64,000 nucleotides of DNA from Gellertiella hungarica (GCF_014197145.1 NZ_JACIEZ010000009.1:1-64000), one strand, 5' to 3'. Shown: positions 9,655-19,050, numbered from the stretch's first letter. A program made the numbers and translations. Notes: generated by a model not told the origin, from the sequence alone.

Positions 9655-11514
9655 TCAGCCGCGCGCGCCGCGCCGGACGCGATAGATGGCAAGACCGCCC
9701 TTTTCCGGGCTGTCGAGCTTCTCGAGATAGGCCGGCACCTCGCCCCTCGCCAGGCTGCCATAGAAACCCTCCGGCTTCAGGCGTGCGAGATCGCGCGTCT
9801 GGATCTCGCCCGGGCAGAAGAGGACGTAATCCACCTTCGCGCCGTCGAGCAGCGCAATCGCCTCCGCCGGCATGGCAAGGCCGGTGTTGAGCTCGGTGAG
9901 CATGCCGCCCTGATTGCGGTGATAGGGCGCGCTCAGCACCCGGTGCGGGGTGTAGCGCAGGATCTGCACGCCGAGATCGGACGGGGCGAGCACCACGCCC
10001 GCCGGAAGCGCGGCAAGCGGCGCGAGCGCCTCTTGCGAGGCGCAGGCCATGGGGCCGGTCGTCTTTGGTGTCTCGAGCTGTTCGGCAAGCCCGCTCCAGC
10101 CCTTGTCGAACGCCAGCCCGCCGACAGACCAGACGAGCGGCAGCGAGGCCAGCCCGGCGCCGGCATAGGCGAGCATGCGCGGCGCGCTCTGCGGCGCGGC
10201 CTGCTGCCAGGCGCGGAGATCGGCGACGAGGAGCGACAGCGGCAGGATGGCGAGGAGGTTCGAGAACATCGCGCCCCTCACCTGCACCAGCGCCACGGCG
10301 AAACTGACGCCGAGGAGGGCAAGGACGAGGAGATGCAGCTCGACCTTTTCCCGCCGCAGGATGCGGATGGCCGAAACCAGGAGGCCGAGTGCGCCGACGG
10401 CATAGAAGCCGCCCACCGTGGCCGGCTGGTCCTGCCATTGCGCCAGTAAGGAATGCGCCTCGATGACCTTGGCGAGCCAGAGCTCGGTCAGCATCGGGTC
10501 GAGGCTTGCCAGCGGATTGCCGAGGCATTGGGGCGCGATGATCCGTGCGGTCGCCAGGACGAGGCCGCCTGCAAGCCCGAGCGCCGCAAACCGCACCACC
10601 CTGCCCCGCCCGGACAGGGCCGTGGCGGCGAGGAAGAGCAGGAAGCTGCCGATGGAGGCAAGCGAATAGAAGCCGAGCGAGAGGTTGTCGCAGGTGACCA
10701 TGCGGTAGAGATGCGGCGGCACGGTCGCGAAGAAGGCGGCGCTGACCGTGAAGAGCAGCGCCAGCGAAAAGGCCATGGCGGGACGGCGGTAGCGCTCGCC
10801 ATGAAAGGCCCAGAGGCAGGCAACGGTGGCGCAGGCCGCGGCGACGAAGGGCGCGGCCTCCGCCCCGATGGCGATTTCCATCGCGGCGGCAAAGCCGGCA
10901 ACGGCAAGGCTTGCAGGGCGGCGTTCGGGATCGACCAGCATGGCGACGAGCAGGGTTGCGAGCGTCAGCTGCAGGTTGTGGTGATCGATGGAGCCGGGCA
11001 TGAAGCGGCCCATGCCGTAGACATAGAAGAGCGTCATGACCGCGGCGACATGCATGGCGACGCGCCCCCCCGCCCGGAAGGCGGCAAGCCCCATCAGCAC
11101 GACGATGGAGAAGGCGAGCAGCATCGGCCAGACGGCCAGCGCCAGCGCTTCGGCACCCGCCCGGTCTGCAAACAGCGAGAAGAAACGGATCAGCAGCGCG
11201 ATCGGCAGGTCCACGAAGCGGGACCAGTGCATCAGCGTGCCGCCCTCCAGTCCCAGGCGGTACTGCACGAGGTCGAACCAGCCCTGACCGCCAAGCAGGT
11301 CGCGCACCTCGACAAGGCGCATCACGTCGTCATTGTCGGGGCCGACATAATCGCCGCCGCCCAGGCGGTGGGCGGCGAGGAGCAGAACGACGAGGGCGAG
11401 ACCGTAGCCGGCAAGGGGTGCAAGCACGCCAGCCAGCCCGGATCTGCCCGATGAAAGCGGCGTTCCGGGCGTCAGGCCGCGTTCATCCCCGGCCGCAATC
11501 CAATTTCCACGCAT
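9655..11514 (-). CDS. Polytopic membrane protein, probable GT-C glycosyltransferase
   Basis: This 619-residue protein has a short cytoplasmic N-terminus, about eleven hydrophobic helices and a C-terminal soluble domain (about 480-619). Its first extracytoplasmic loop has the acidic motif GPDNDDVMRL and then MHWSRFVDLP. A later loop has GSIDHHNLQ. This loop arrangement resembles GT-C enzymes of the STT3/PglB/ArnT type, which take sugars from polyprenyl-phosphate donors in the periplasm. The acceptor and sugar are unknown. It lies divergent to the GT2 and GtrA genes, which could make and flip the lipid-linked donor. Confidence 0.7.
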   Translation of the reverse strand: MRGNWIAAGDERGLTPGTPLSSGRSGLAGVLAPLAGYGLALVVLLLAAHRLGGGDYVGPDNDDVMRLVEVRDLLGGQGWFDLVQYRLGLEGGTLMHWSRFVDLPIALLIRFFSLFADRAGAEALALAVWPMLLAFSIVVLMGLAAFRAGGRVAMHVAAVMTLFYVYGMGRFMPGSIDHHNLQLTLATLLVAMLVDPERRPASLAVAGFAAAMEIAIGAEAAPFVAAACATVACLWAFHGERYRRPAMAFSLALLFTVSAAFFATVPPHLYRMVTCDNLSLGFYSLASIGSFLLFLAATALSGRGRVVRFAALGLAGGLVLATARIIAPQCLGNPLASLDPMLTELWLAKVIEAHSLLAQWQDQPATVGGFYAVGALGLLVSAIRILRREKVELHLLVLALLGVSFAVALVQVRGAMFSNLLAILPLSLLVADLRAWQQAAPQSAPRMLAYAGAGLASLPLVWSVGGLAFDKGWSGLAEQLETPKTTGPMACASQEALAPLAALPAGVVLAPSDLGVQILRYTPHRVLSAPYHRNQGGMLTELNTGLAMPAEAIALLDGAKVDYVLFCPGEIQTRDLARLKPEGFYGSLARGEVPAYLEKLDSPEKGGLAIYRVRRGARG

Positions 11515-11628
11515 AATGCCCCGTCCAAGACTATCGGCGGAAACCTTGCCTTAACCTTCTCAAGAAATAGTAAATTCCCGCAGCCCGTGGATGGTCCGGC
11601 TGATTTCCTGTGTAGAGAGTAGAAACCG

Positions 11629-12627
11629 ATGGCCGATGCAATGATTGCAGACCCCCATGTCGCCGTGCTGATCCCCTGTTACAACGAGGCGGCCACCATC
11701 ACCGGGGTGATCGAGGGTTTCCGCGCCGCGCTGCCCGACGCCGACATCTATGTCTACGACAACAATTCCACGGACGGCACGGCGCTGAAGGCGCTGATGG
11801 CCGGCGCCATCGTGCGCACCGAGACGCGCCAGGGCAAGGGCCATGTGGTGCGCCGGATGTTCGCCGATATCGAGGCCGACATCTATCTGATGGCCGATGG
11901 CGACGGCACCTATTCCGCTGCCGATGCCGGCCACATGATCGCCGAGCTGATCGACCGTCAGGCCGACATGGTGGTGGGTGCGCGCCGCGGCGTGCACGAC
12001 GATGCGGGCCGTCAGGGCCATGCCGTCGGCAACCGGCTGTTCAACACGCTCTACCGAACCCTTTTCGGCACGGATTTCTCCGACATCTTTTCCGGCTACC
12101 GCGCCTTCTCGCGCCGCTTCGCCAAGACCTTCCCGGCCGTTTCCGGCGGGTTCGAGATCGAGACGGAAATGTCGGTGCATGTCTTCCGGCTGAAGCTTCC
12201 CGTCTCCGAAATCGTGCTCGATTACGGGCGGCGGCCGGAGGGGTCCCACTCCAAGCTCTCCACCTTCCGCGACGGCTTCCGCATCCTGTGGATGTTTGCG
12301 ATGCTGATGAAGGAAACGCGCCCCTTCGCCTTCTTCGGGCTGGTCGCCGCGCTTGCCATGACGGCCAGCGGGGTGCTGATGGCGCCGGTGCTCTACGAAT
12401 ATGCGATGACCGGCCTCGTGCCGCGCCAGCCCACCTGGATGCTTGCCATGGCGCTGATGATGATCTCCTTCGTGGCGATGACGGCCGGCACCATCCTCGA
12501 TTCGGTCGCCCGCTCCCGGGCCGAGCAGCTTCGCCTGTGGTACAACAGCATGCCGGCGCTCGGCAGCCGTCCGCTCGCCGTGACCGGCCGCACCGGCAGC
12601 GCCGATCGCCGGACCGAGGCGGCCTGA
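11629..12627 (+). CDS. GT2 glycosyltransferase, polyprenyl-phosphate sugar transferase type (GtrB-like)
   Basis: The 332-residue protein has a GT-A catalytic domain (about 10-230) with VLIPCYNEAATI, the nucleotide-binding DNNSTDGT and the metal-binding DGDGTY. Two hydrophobic helices follow (about 235-295). This is the architecture of DPM1/GtrB enzymes, which move a sugar from a nucleotide donor to polyprenyl phosphate at the inner membrane. Its stop codon lies 2 bp before the GtrA gene. A divergent GT-C gene lies on the other side, so the three genes look like one glycan decoration module. Confidence 0.88.
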   Translation: MADAMIADPHVAVLIPCYNEAATITGVIEGFRAALPDADIYVYDNNSTDGTALKALMAGAIVRTETRQGKGHVVRRMFADIEADIYLMADGDGTYSAADAGHMIAELIDRQADMVVGARRGVHDDAGRQGHAVGNRLFNTLYRTLFGTDFSDIFSGYRAFSRRFAKTFPAVSGGFEIETEMSVHVFRLKLPVSEIVLDYGRRPEGSHSKLSTFRDGFRILWMFAMLMKETRPFAFFGLVAALAMTASGVLMAPVLYEYAMTGLVPRQPTWMLAMALMMISFVAMTAGTILDSVARSRAEQLRLWYNSMPALGSRPLAVTGRTGSADRRTEAA

Positions 12628-12629
12628 CC

Positions 12630-13019
12630 GTGCGCGAGCGCATCCGCAAACTCGCCTTCTTCGTGATCGCGGGGACGGCCGGCTTCCTCACCGACGCCGG
12701 CACGCTCCACCTCCTGATCACCCATACGGCGGTCGGCCCCTACATCGCCCGCATCTTCTCCATCGCGCTTGCCATGTTCGTCACCTGGCAGATCAACCGC
12801 ACCGCCACCTTCAGCCGCTCCGGACGCAGCACCACCGACGAGGGCATCCGCTATGCCTTCGTCGGCATCCTCGGCGCCGTGCTGAACTATGCGGTCTATG
12901 CCAGCCTCATCTTCCTGCTGCCCGGCCTCCAGCCCGTCGCCGCCGTCGTCGCCGCCTCCCTCGCCGCCATGGGCTTCAGCTATTTCGGCTACTCGCGCTT
13001 CGTCTTCGGAGAGAAATAG
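12630..13019 (+). CDS. GtrA family membrane protein
   Basis: The 129-residue protein has four transmembrane helices covering almost its whole length, as in GtrA/PF04138. It starts at GTG two bases after the GT2 stop. GtrA proteins are thought to flip polyprenyl-phosphate-linked sugars across the inner membrane, partnering with the adjacent GT2 enzyme. The conserved YGxSRFVF-type C-terminus is present as YFGYSRFVF. The gene ends just before repeat cluster B. Confidence 0.9.
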   Translation: MRERIRKLAFFVIAGTAGFLTDAGTLHLLITHTAVGPYIARIFSIALAMFVTWQINRTATFSRSGRSTTDEGIRYAFVGILGAVLNYAVYASLIFLLPGLQPVAAVVAASLAAMGFSYFGYSRFVFGEK

Positions 13020-13065
13020 GGGCGGCATTCCCGGACTGCACGCGCGGCGTGGAGTTTGAGGCACC

Positions 13066-13340
13066 GCACCCCCCTCTGCCCCTGCCGGGGCATCTCCCCC
13101 TCAAGGGGGGAGATCGACATTGCGGTTTTTGGCTTCCTCAAACAATGAACGTCTCATTTGCTGAAACGGTGGCTGGGGACTTCCCTCATAAGCCCCATCC
13201 GATCTCCCCCCTCGCGGCGAGCGAAGCTCGTCCGCCTGGGGGAGATGCCCGGCAGGGCAGAGGGGGGTGGCATCGGCAAACGCAACGCCCAATCTCCCCC
13301 CTTGAGGGGGAGATGTCTGCGAAGCCGACAGAGGGGGTGC
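13066..13340. repeat. Composite palindromic repeat cluster B
   Basis: An inverted unit (13066-13115), an 85-base core (13116-13200) and a direct long-loop unit (13201-13269) form one composite element. A further unit follows at 13291-13340. The core contains TTCCTCAAACAATGAACG, the reverse complement of the motif in cluster A. The element fills the 356-base gap between the convergent gtrA-like and Gfo/Idh/MocA genes. I see no gene in the gap. The hairpins could act as terminators for both. Confidence 0.88.
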
Positions 13341-13375
13341 CGTGCGGCAACGCGCATCGCTTGCGCCCTGGGGCC

Positions 13376-14362
13376 TCAGACCGGTTCCCAGCCGTCCTTT
13401 TCGCTGGCGCGGTAGATGGCGTCGATGAAGGCCTGGTTGCGGCGGGAGTTTTCCAGGGTGACGACCTCGGCCTCGCCGCCGGTGGCGGCGCGGGCGAAGG
13501 CTTCGGCTTCCAGGCGGTACTGGCGACTGTCGGGGAAGCGGAAGATCTGGGAGAGGCCGTGGCTCTGGTTGGTGAGCTCCACTTCCTCCGCACCGTAGCG
13601 ATCCGCGTTGAAGGGCGACTTCACCTCGATGAAGCCTTCGGTGCCATGGAAGACCATGATCTGGCGGTTGGCCATCTGGGTGGAGATGTAGAAGCTGAGT
13701 TCGAAGCTGCCGAAATCCGCCCGGACGGAGGAATAGATGTCGGTGCCGAATTCGGGGTCGCGCTCCGTGGTGGCCGAGACGCGGATGGGTTCCGCACCGG
13801 TGGCGAAGCGCGTGGTGATGGTGGGATAGACGCCGATATCGGGCAGGCCGCCGCCGCCGAGGGCGGGGATGTTGCGCATGTTTGCGGGGTCGCGGTTGAA
13901 ATAGGTGAAGGCGCCCTGCACCTGCCGCAGCCGGCCGATGGCGCCCTCCCGCAGAAGCTGGCGCACCTTGTGCCATACCGGCGTGTAGGTGATCATGAAG
14001 GCTTCCGAGACCAGCACGCCGTTGCGGTCGCGCGCCGCGATCAGCGCATCGATCTCGCCGGCCTTGAGCGCGATGGGCTTTTCGCAAAGCACATGCTTGC
14101 CCGCATCCGCCGCCCTGATGGTCCATTCCACGTGCTGGGACGTGGGCAGCGGGATGTAGACGGCGTCGATGGTGTCGCTTGCGAGCATCTCCTCGTAGGA
14201 GCCGAAGGCGTGGGGCACGGAGAAGCGGTCGGCCAGCTCCCGGGCTTTGGAAAGCTCCCGGCTGGCAATCGCCGTCACCACGCAGTTCTCCGCGTCCTGG
14301 ATCGCGGGAATGACCAGTTCGCGGCCGATCTTGGCGGTCGAGAGTATGCCGAAACGCAGCAT
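13376..14362 (-). CDS. Gfo/Idh/MocA family oxidoreductase
   Basis: The 328-residue protein has an N-terminal NAD(P)-binding Rossmann domain (about 1-120, starting [20 protein letters not shown]) and the family motif EKPIAL near 95. The C-terminal alpha/beta domain (about 130-320) matches GFO_IDH_MocA_C. Members oxidise or reduce sugars, inositols or related polyols, and the substrate here cannot be told. The first glycine motif is relaxed (STAKIG), as in the dehydrogenases related to D-xylose and 1,5-anhydrofructose enzymes. It stands alone between repeat cluster B and the metal ATPase. Confidence 0.92.
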   Translation of the reverse strand: MLRFGILSTAKIGRELVIPAIQDAENCVVTAIASRELSKARELADRFSVPHAFGSYEEMLASDTIDAVYIPLPTSQHVEWTIRAADAGKHVLCEKPIALKAGEIDALIAARDRNGVLVSEAFMITYTPVWHKVRQLLREGAIGRLRQVQGAFTYFNRDPANMRNIPALGGGGLPDIGVYPTITTRFATGAEPIRVSATTERDPEFGTDIYSSVRADFGSFELSFYISTQMANRQIMVFHGTEGFIEVKSPFNADRYGAEEVELTNQSHGLSQIFRFPDSRQYRLEAEAFARAATGGEAEVVTLENSRRNQAFIDAIYRASEKDGWEPV

Positions 14363-14440
14363 GGGAGTGTCCTTTTGAACCGATTGAAATCGGGGCGAGC
14401 CTAGCGGAGCTTCGCCCCTCCTGCAATGGTCTGGCGGCGC

Positions 14441-16651
14441 TTACCGAACCGGTTTCAGAAGCCGCAGCGCGTTGATCGTCACCAGCACGGTCGCGCCCGT
14501 ATCCGCAAGGATCGCCGGCCACAGGCCCGTGATGCCGAGGATGGTGGTGACCAGGAAAAAGGCCTTCAACCCCAGCGCGATGGCGATGTTCTGGCGGATG
14601 TTTGCCATGGTGGCGCGCGACAGGCGGATGAGGCGCGCGACATCGCCCACATGACCCTTGAGGATGGCGGCATCCGCCGTCTCGAGCGCCACGTCGGTGC
14701 CGCCACCCATGGCAATGCCGATATCGGCGGCGGCAAGCGCGGGGGCGTCGTTGATGCCGTCCCCCACCTTGGCGACGATGCGCCCATCGGCCTTCAGCCC
14801 GGAGACGATGCGCTGCTTGTCCTCGGGCATGAGCTCGGCGCGCACCTCCATGCCGAGCTGGCTGCCGATGGCCTGCGCCGTCAGGTGGTTGTCGCCGGTC
14901 AGCATGAGGGTGCGGATGCCCTGCGCCTTCAGCTCCCTTACGGCGACGATGGCATCGGGGCGCGGCTCGTCGCGGAAGGCGATCGCACCGGCCACCTCGC
15001 CGTCCACGACGAGAAGCGAAACGGTCTTGCCCTCCCCGTTCAGCGCGGCGATCCGCGAACGGGCTTCGAGAGGGATCGTGCCCATGGCCTCGGCGGCGCG
15101 CAGGGAGCCGAAGAAGACCGCCTGTCCGCCGATCCGGCCGGAAAGACCCTTGCCGCCGATGGCGCGGTTGTCCTCGACGGCCGGAAGGGAAAGCCCCTCC
15201 GCACGGGTGAGGATGGCCTTGGCAAGCGGATGGCTGGAGCCCGCCTCCAGCGCGGCGGTGAGGGAAAGCACGGCCGCCTCGTCCCGCCCGAAGGCGAGGA
15301 TGTCCGTCACGACCGGCTTTCCCGTCGTCAGGGTGCCGGTCTTGTCGAAGGCCACGGTGTCGATCTCGCGGAGTTTCTCCAGCACGGCGCCGCCCTTCAG
15401 CAGCAGGCCTGCACGGGCGCCTGCCGACAGCGATGCGGCAATTGCCGCGGGCGTGGAGATGACGAGCGCGCAGGGGCAGCCGATCAGCAGGATCGCCAGG
15501 CCCTTGTAGAGCCATTCCGCCACGTCTCCCCCGCCGACAAGCGGCGGCAGGATGGCGACCAGCGCGCCGACCGCCAGCACGCCCGGCGTGTAGTAGCGGG
15601 AGAAGCGGTCGATGAAGCGCTCCGTCGGCGCCTTCTTCTCCTGCGCCTCCTCCACCAGCCGGATGACGCGGGCAATGGTGTTGTCGCTGGAGGGGGCGGT
15701 GACCCGGATGCGCAGCGCGCCATCGCCGTTGATCGTGCCGGCAAAGACCGGTGCGCCCGGCCCCCTGGACACCGCGACGCTTTCCCCGGTGACGGGCGAT
15801 TCGTCGATGCCGCTTTCGCCGGAGAGGATTTCCCCGTCCGCCGCGATGCGGTCTCCGGGCCGGGCGAGGATGATATCGCCGGGGCGAAGGTCATCGGCGC
15901 GGGTCTCCGCGAGGCCGGATGGCGTTTCCTTCAGCGCGGTTTTCGGAACGAGGGCGGAGAGCGCGCCGATGCTGTCGCGCGCCTTCGTGGCGGCAATGCC
16001 TTCCAGAAGCTCGCCCACGAGGAAGAGGAAGACCACCATGGCCGCCTCTTCCGTCGCATCGATGACGACGGCACCGGTGGCGGCGATCACCATCAGCGTT
16101 TCGATGGAAAAGGGCGTTCCGGCCCGCGCAGCCGCCAGCGCGCGGCGCGCCACCGGCACGAGGCCGACAAGCAGCGAAAGAAGGAAGGCGCCCCTGGCAA
16201 TGCCCGGCACCAGAAGACCCGCACCATAGGCGATCGCCAGCGCCAGGCCCGAAAGACCCGCCAGCCGCGCCTTGCCGCTTTTCCACCAGGGGCCGCTGAT
16301 CGGCCCGTGATCATGACCGTGGTCGTGTCCGTGATCATGGCCCGGTTCATGCCCGTGCTCGTGATCATGCGGATGATCGTGATCGTCGTGACAGGCGGCC
16401 CCCGAAGGCGACGGTGACCCGGCCTCGGCGCTTGACCCGATGGCAGTCACCCCATAGCCGAGCCCGCTGACCAGCCGTTCGAGCGCGGCAAGATCGGACC
16501 CCTCGCTGTGGGTCACCGTCATCGTGCCTGCGGTCACGGATACGGCGACATCGCTGACGCCATCGACGCGCCGGGCGGCCTTGTCCACCTTCAGCGCGCA
16601 GCTGGCGCAGTCCATGCCTTCTATCCGGTAGCGGGACTTCATTTCTTGCAT
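14441..16651 (-). CDS. Zn/Cd/Pb-exporting P1B-type ATPase
   Basis: The 736-residue protein exports soft divalent metals across the inner membrane. Its N-terminal HMA domain carries GMDCASC. A linker of about 30 residues near 95-130 is very rich in His and Asp and probably binds metal. The transmembrane CPC motif is in IGCPCALVISTP, the phosphorylated Asp is in DKTGTLT, and MLTGDN and GDGINDAPAL complete the ATPase core. CPC with this HMA type fits ZntA/CadA rather than CopA. The promoter has a MerR-family dyad, but no MerR-type metal regulator lies nearby. The HMA start is chosen at the ATG 16651. Confidence 0.95.
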   Translation of the reverse strand: MQEMKSRYRIEGMDCASCALKVDKAARRVDGVSDVAVSVTAGTMTVTHSEGSDLAALERLVSGLGYGVTAIGSSAEAGSPSPSGAACHDDHDHPHDHEHGHEPGHDHGHDHGHDHGPISGPWWKSGKARLAGLSGLALAIAYGAGLLVPGIARGAFLLSLLVGLVPVARRALAAARAGTPFSIETLMVIAATGAVVIDATEEAAMVVFLFLVGELLEGIAATKARDSIGALSALVPKTALKETPSGLAETRADDLRPGDIILARPGDRIAADGEILSGESGIDESPVTGESVAVSRGPGAPVFAGTINGDGALRIRVTAPSSDNTIARVIRLVEEAQEKKAPTERFIDRFSRYYTPGVLAVGALVAILPPLVGGGDVAEWLYKGLAILLIGCPCALVISTPAAIAASLSAGARAGLLLKGGAVLEKLREIDTVAFDKTGTLTTGKPVVTDILAFGRDEAAVLSLTAALEAGSSHPLAKAILTRAEGLSLPAVEDNRAIGGKGLSGRIGGQAVFFGSLRAAEAMGTIPLEARSRIAALNGEGKTVSLLVVDGEVAGAIAFRDEPRPDAIVAVRELKAQGIRTLMLTGDNHLTAQAIGSQLGMEVRAELMPEDKQRIVSGLKADGRIVAKVGDGINDAPALAAADIGIAMGGGTDVALETADAAILKGHVGDVARLIRLSRATMANIRQNIAIALGLKAFFLVTTILGITGLWPAILADTGATVLVTINALRLLKPVR

Positions 16652-16684
16652 CGCGGGTACTCCAGATCGTCTGTCGGGCCCCCT

Positions 16685-16714
16685 GCCTAATCCCTCCAGT
16701 CGCTAGAGGTTCAA
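16685..16714 (-). promoter_or_regulatory. MerR-family (CadR/PbrR/ZntR-type) metal-responsive promoter
   Basis: On the minus strand the -35 TTGAAC (16714-16709) is followed by the near-perfect dyad CCTCTAG-CGA-CTGGAGG (16709-16693). A -10 TTAGGC lies at 16690-16685. The spacer is 18-20 bases depending on the -10 chosen, longer than the standard 17. The layout closely resembles published Pb/Cd MerR-type operators, in which the activator untwists a long spacer. It lies 34-63 bases upstream of the ATPase start. Confidence 0.75.
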
Positions 16715-16733
16715 GCCCCTTGCTCCCGTTTTT

Positions 16734-17909
16734 TCAGTCGTTGATGCGAAAACCCTCGAGCCGCTCCGCGATCAGCCCGATGGTTTCGGCATCCGCATTG
16801 GCGAAGGCAAAGCGCAGGTGCTGGTCCTGTTCCTTGCCGAAATAGGAGCCGGGCACGCAGAGCACGCCCGCATCCCGGGCCAGCCGTTCCGACACCACCG
16901 CCGCCGGCACGCCGGGGAAGGGATGCTTGACGAAGGCGAAATAGGCGCCGAGCGAATCCATGCGCCAGTCGGGCGCCTTCTCCATCACCGCCTTCAGCGC
17001 GGCGGCGCGACGGTCGATCTCGGCGCGGTTGTCCTGACGCCAGCCCTTGAGCGCGGGAATGGCCTTGGTCAGGGCCGCCTGTGCCGCGCGGGGTGCGCAG
17101 ATCTGGAGGTTGTCCATCACCTTAGCCACCTGCGCCACGACAGCGGGCGAGGCGGTGATCGCGCCCATGCGCTGGCCGGGAATGCAGAAGCTCTTCGAGA
17201 AACTGTAGAGGCCGATCAGCGTATCCTCCCAGCCCTCGCGACCGAAGAGGCCATGGGGGCGGTCGATGGCGGCGGGCAGGAAATCCCGGTAGGTTTCGTC
17301 GAGGATCAGCCAGGTGCCGTTCTCGCGGCAGATGTCGAAGATCGCCTCGAGCAGGGGTGCGGGATAGATGGCGCCCGTGGGGTTGTTGGGCGTGACGAGG
17401 CAGAGCGCCTTGACGGAGGGATCGATGGCGGCCCTCACCGCCTCCACCGTCGGCACGAAGCCGTTCTCCGGCGGGCAGGCGATCTGCCGCACCTTCATGC
17501 CCAGCATGGAGAGGGTGATCTCTTCGTTGAAATAGAAGGGGTTGGTCGTGGCGATGGTATCGCCATAGGCCATGGTGGCAAGGCAGGTGGCGATGAAGCC
17601 CTGGTTGGCACCGGCCGTGATGTGGATGTTGCGGGCTGCAACCGGGGTGCCATAGGCTTCCGTCACATAGGCCGCATAGGCTTCCCGGAGCGGCATTTCG
17701 CCTTCGATCGGCCCGTAGCTGATATTGGCGAGCGACAGCGCCTCCTCCGACAGGTAGCGCAGCATGTCCCGGTGCGGCGGATAGCCCGGCACCGCCTGTG
17801 ACAGGTCGATCAGCTTGCCGCGGTGGCCGTCATAGGCCCGGCCCCAGGCAAGCACGGTCGGAATGGCAGGCGGATTGAGGCGTTCGACAAGCGGGTTGAA
17901 GCGGGACAT
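16734..17909 (-). CDS. PLP-dependent class I/II aminotransferase
   Basis: This 391-residue fold-type I aminotransferase has TPNNPTGAIY near residue 175, the aspartate in ILDETYRDF, and the Schiff-base lysine in YSFSKSFCIPGQR. A C-terminal small domain includes LRFAFAN. The overall sequence belongs to the aspartate/aromatic/kynurenine-type class I group; the substrate is not clear. It ends 19 bases before the metal ATPase promoter -35, and the two are unlikely to share function. Confidence 0.9.
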   Translation of the reverse strand: MSRFNPLVERLNPPAIPTVLAWGRAYDGHRGKLIDLSQAVPGYPPHRDMLRYLSEEALSLANISYGPIEGEMPLREAYAAYVTEAYGTPVAARNIHITAGANQGFIATCLATMAYGDTIATTNPFYFNEEITLSMLGMKVRQIACPPENGFVPTVEAVRAAIDPSVKALCLVTPNNPTGAIYPAPLLEAIFDICRENGTWLILDETYRDFLPAAIDRPHGLFGREGWEDTLIGLYSFSKSFCIPGQRMGAITASPAVVAQVAKVMDNLQICAPRAAQAALTKAIPALKGWRQDNRAEIDRRAAALKAVMEKAPDWRMDSLGAYFAFVKHPFPGVPAAVVSERLARDAGVLCVPGSYFGKEQDQHLRFAFANADAETIGLIAERLEGFRIND

Positions 17910-18059
17910 GGGCGGAAATCACTCCTGACGGGATGGCGAGGCCCTATCGATACGCCAGCAGGCCGCTTCGCGGCAATGGCTGTTCTTGAGGGGTATATCC
18001 GGAAAGCCGCTTTGCCGGGCAGACCTTGCCCGGGCCGGCGGCAAGCGAAGGCCGCCGGC

Positions 18060-18647
18060 TCAGGGCTCCACCTTCACCCTTGCCCGCCCGCGGCTGAGAT
18101 CGCGGATCAGGTCCGATACCGGTTCCAGCCGGTCCGCGGGGAGCGAGAAGCGGAGCACGGCGCCTTCTGCGGCAAAATCCTCTGCGTCGAGGCTCAGCCC
18201 CGGCAGCGGCAGCAGGCGGGCCTTCAGCACGGCCATATCATTGAAATCGCAGGTGACCGAGAAGGCCGTCCGCAGCACGATCGGCCCCTTGCCGAGGCGC
18301 TTCAGGCATTCGCCCGCCGTCCCGCCATAGGCCCGCACCAGCCCGCCCGTGCCGAGCAGCACGCCGCCATAGTGGCGGATGACGAGCACCACGACATGAT
18401 CCAGCGCATTGCCCTCGATCACCTGCAGGATGGGCTTTCCGGCGGTGCCGCCCACCTCGCCATCGTCGTTGAAGCGCACGCGCGGGCCGATGCGATAGGC
18501 CCAGCAATTGTGCGTCGCCGCGGGATCCGCATGGGCGGCAATGAAGGCTCTCGCCTCCTCCTCCGTCGCCACCGGCCCCGCATGGGCGATGAAGCGGCTC
18601 TTCTTGATTTCCTGGGCAAAGCTGCCCGCTTCCGTCAGCATGAACAT
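18060..18647 (-). CDS. IMPACT/YigZ family protein
   Basis: The 195-residue protein has the UPF0029/IMPACT N-terminal domain (about 5-115), with the conserved HNCWAYRIG, FNDDGEVGGTAGKP and RHYGGVLLGTGGL. A C-terminal DUF1949 domain follows. Bacterial YigZ is a small conserved protein, linked by structure to nucleic acid or ribosome binding, with no settled biochemical role. An alternative ATG lies two codons in. It is monocistronic; the upstream 511 bases hold repeat cluster C and its flanks. Confidence 0.93.
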   Translation of the reverse strand: MFMLTEAGSFAQEIKKSRFIAHAGPVATEEEARAFIAAHADPAATHNCWAYRIGPRVRFNDDGEVGGTAGKPILQVIEGNALDHVVVLVIRHYGGVLLGTGGLVRAYGGTAGECLKRLGKGPIVLRTAFSVTCDFNDMAVLKARLLPLPGLSLDAEDFAAEGAVLRFSLPADRLEPVSDLIRDLSRGRARVKVEP

Positions 18648-18795
18648 GGGCGATCACTACAGCAGGACGGGCGCGATTTGAATGGTGTTGCGGAGGGATC
18701 GACGGATGACGGCATGGGGTGCGGTGCGCCTCGCTCGGGCGCTATGTGGAGTTTGCGGATGTGCACCCCTCGCGTGGCGCTGCGTTTGCGGATGC

Positions 18796-19050
18796 GCACC
18801 CCCCTCTGCCCTGCCGGGCATCTCCCCCTCAAGGGGGGAGATTGAGCGCCGCGTTTGACGTGCCGCACCCCCCTCTGCCCCTGCCGGGGCATCTCCCCCT
18901 CAAGGGGGGAGATCGGGATGGGGATTCTTGGGGAAGTCCCCAGCCACCGTTTCTGCAATTGAGACGCTTGTTGTTTGAGGAAGCCAAAAAACCCACGGTC
19001 GATCTCCCCCCTTGAGGGGGAGATGTCCCGGCAGGGACAGAGGGGGGTGC
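18796..19050. repeat. Composite palindromic repeat cluster C
   Basis: Two inverted units (18796-18842 and 18865-18914), an 86-base core (18915-19000) and a direct unit (19001-19050) are present. The core has the TTGTTTGAGGAAGCC motif in the same orientation as cluster A and opposite to B and D. Degenerate GGGGGG-rich remnants continue to about 19100. The cluster fills the 512-base gap between the downstream end of the lysine operon and the YigZ gene. No gene is seen there. Confidence 0.88.
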
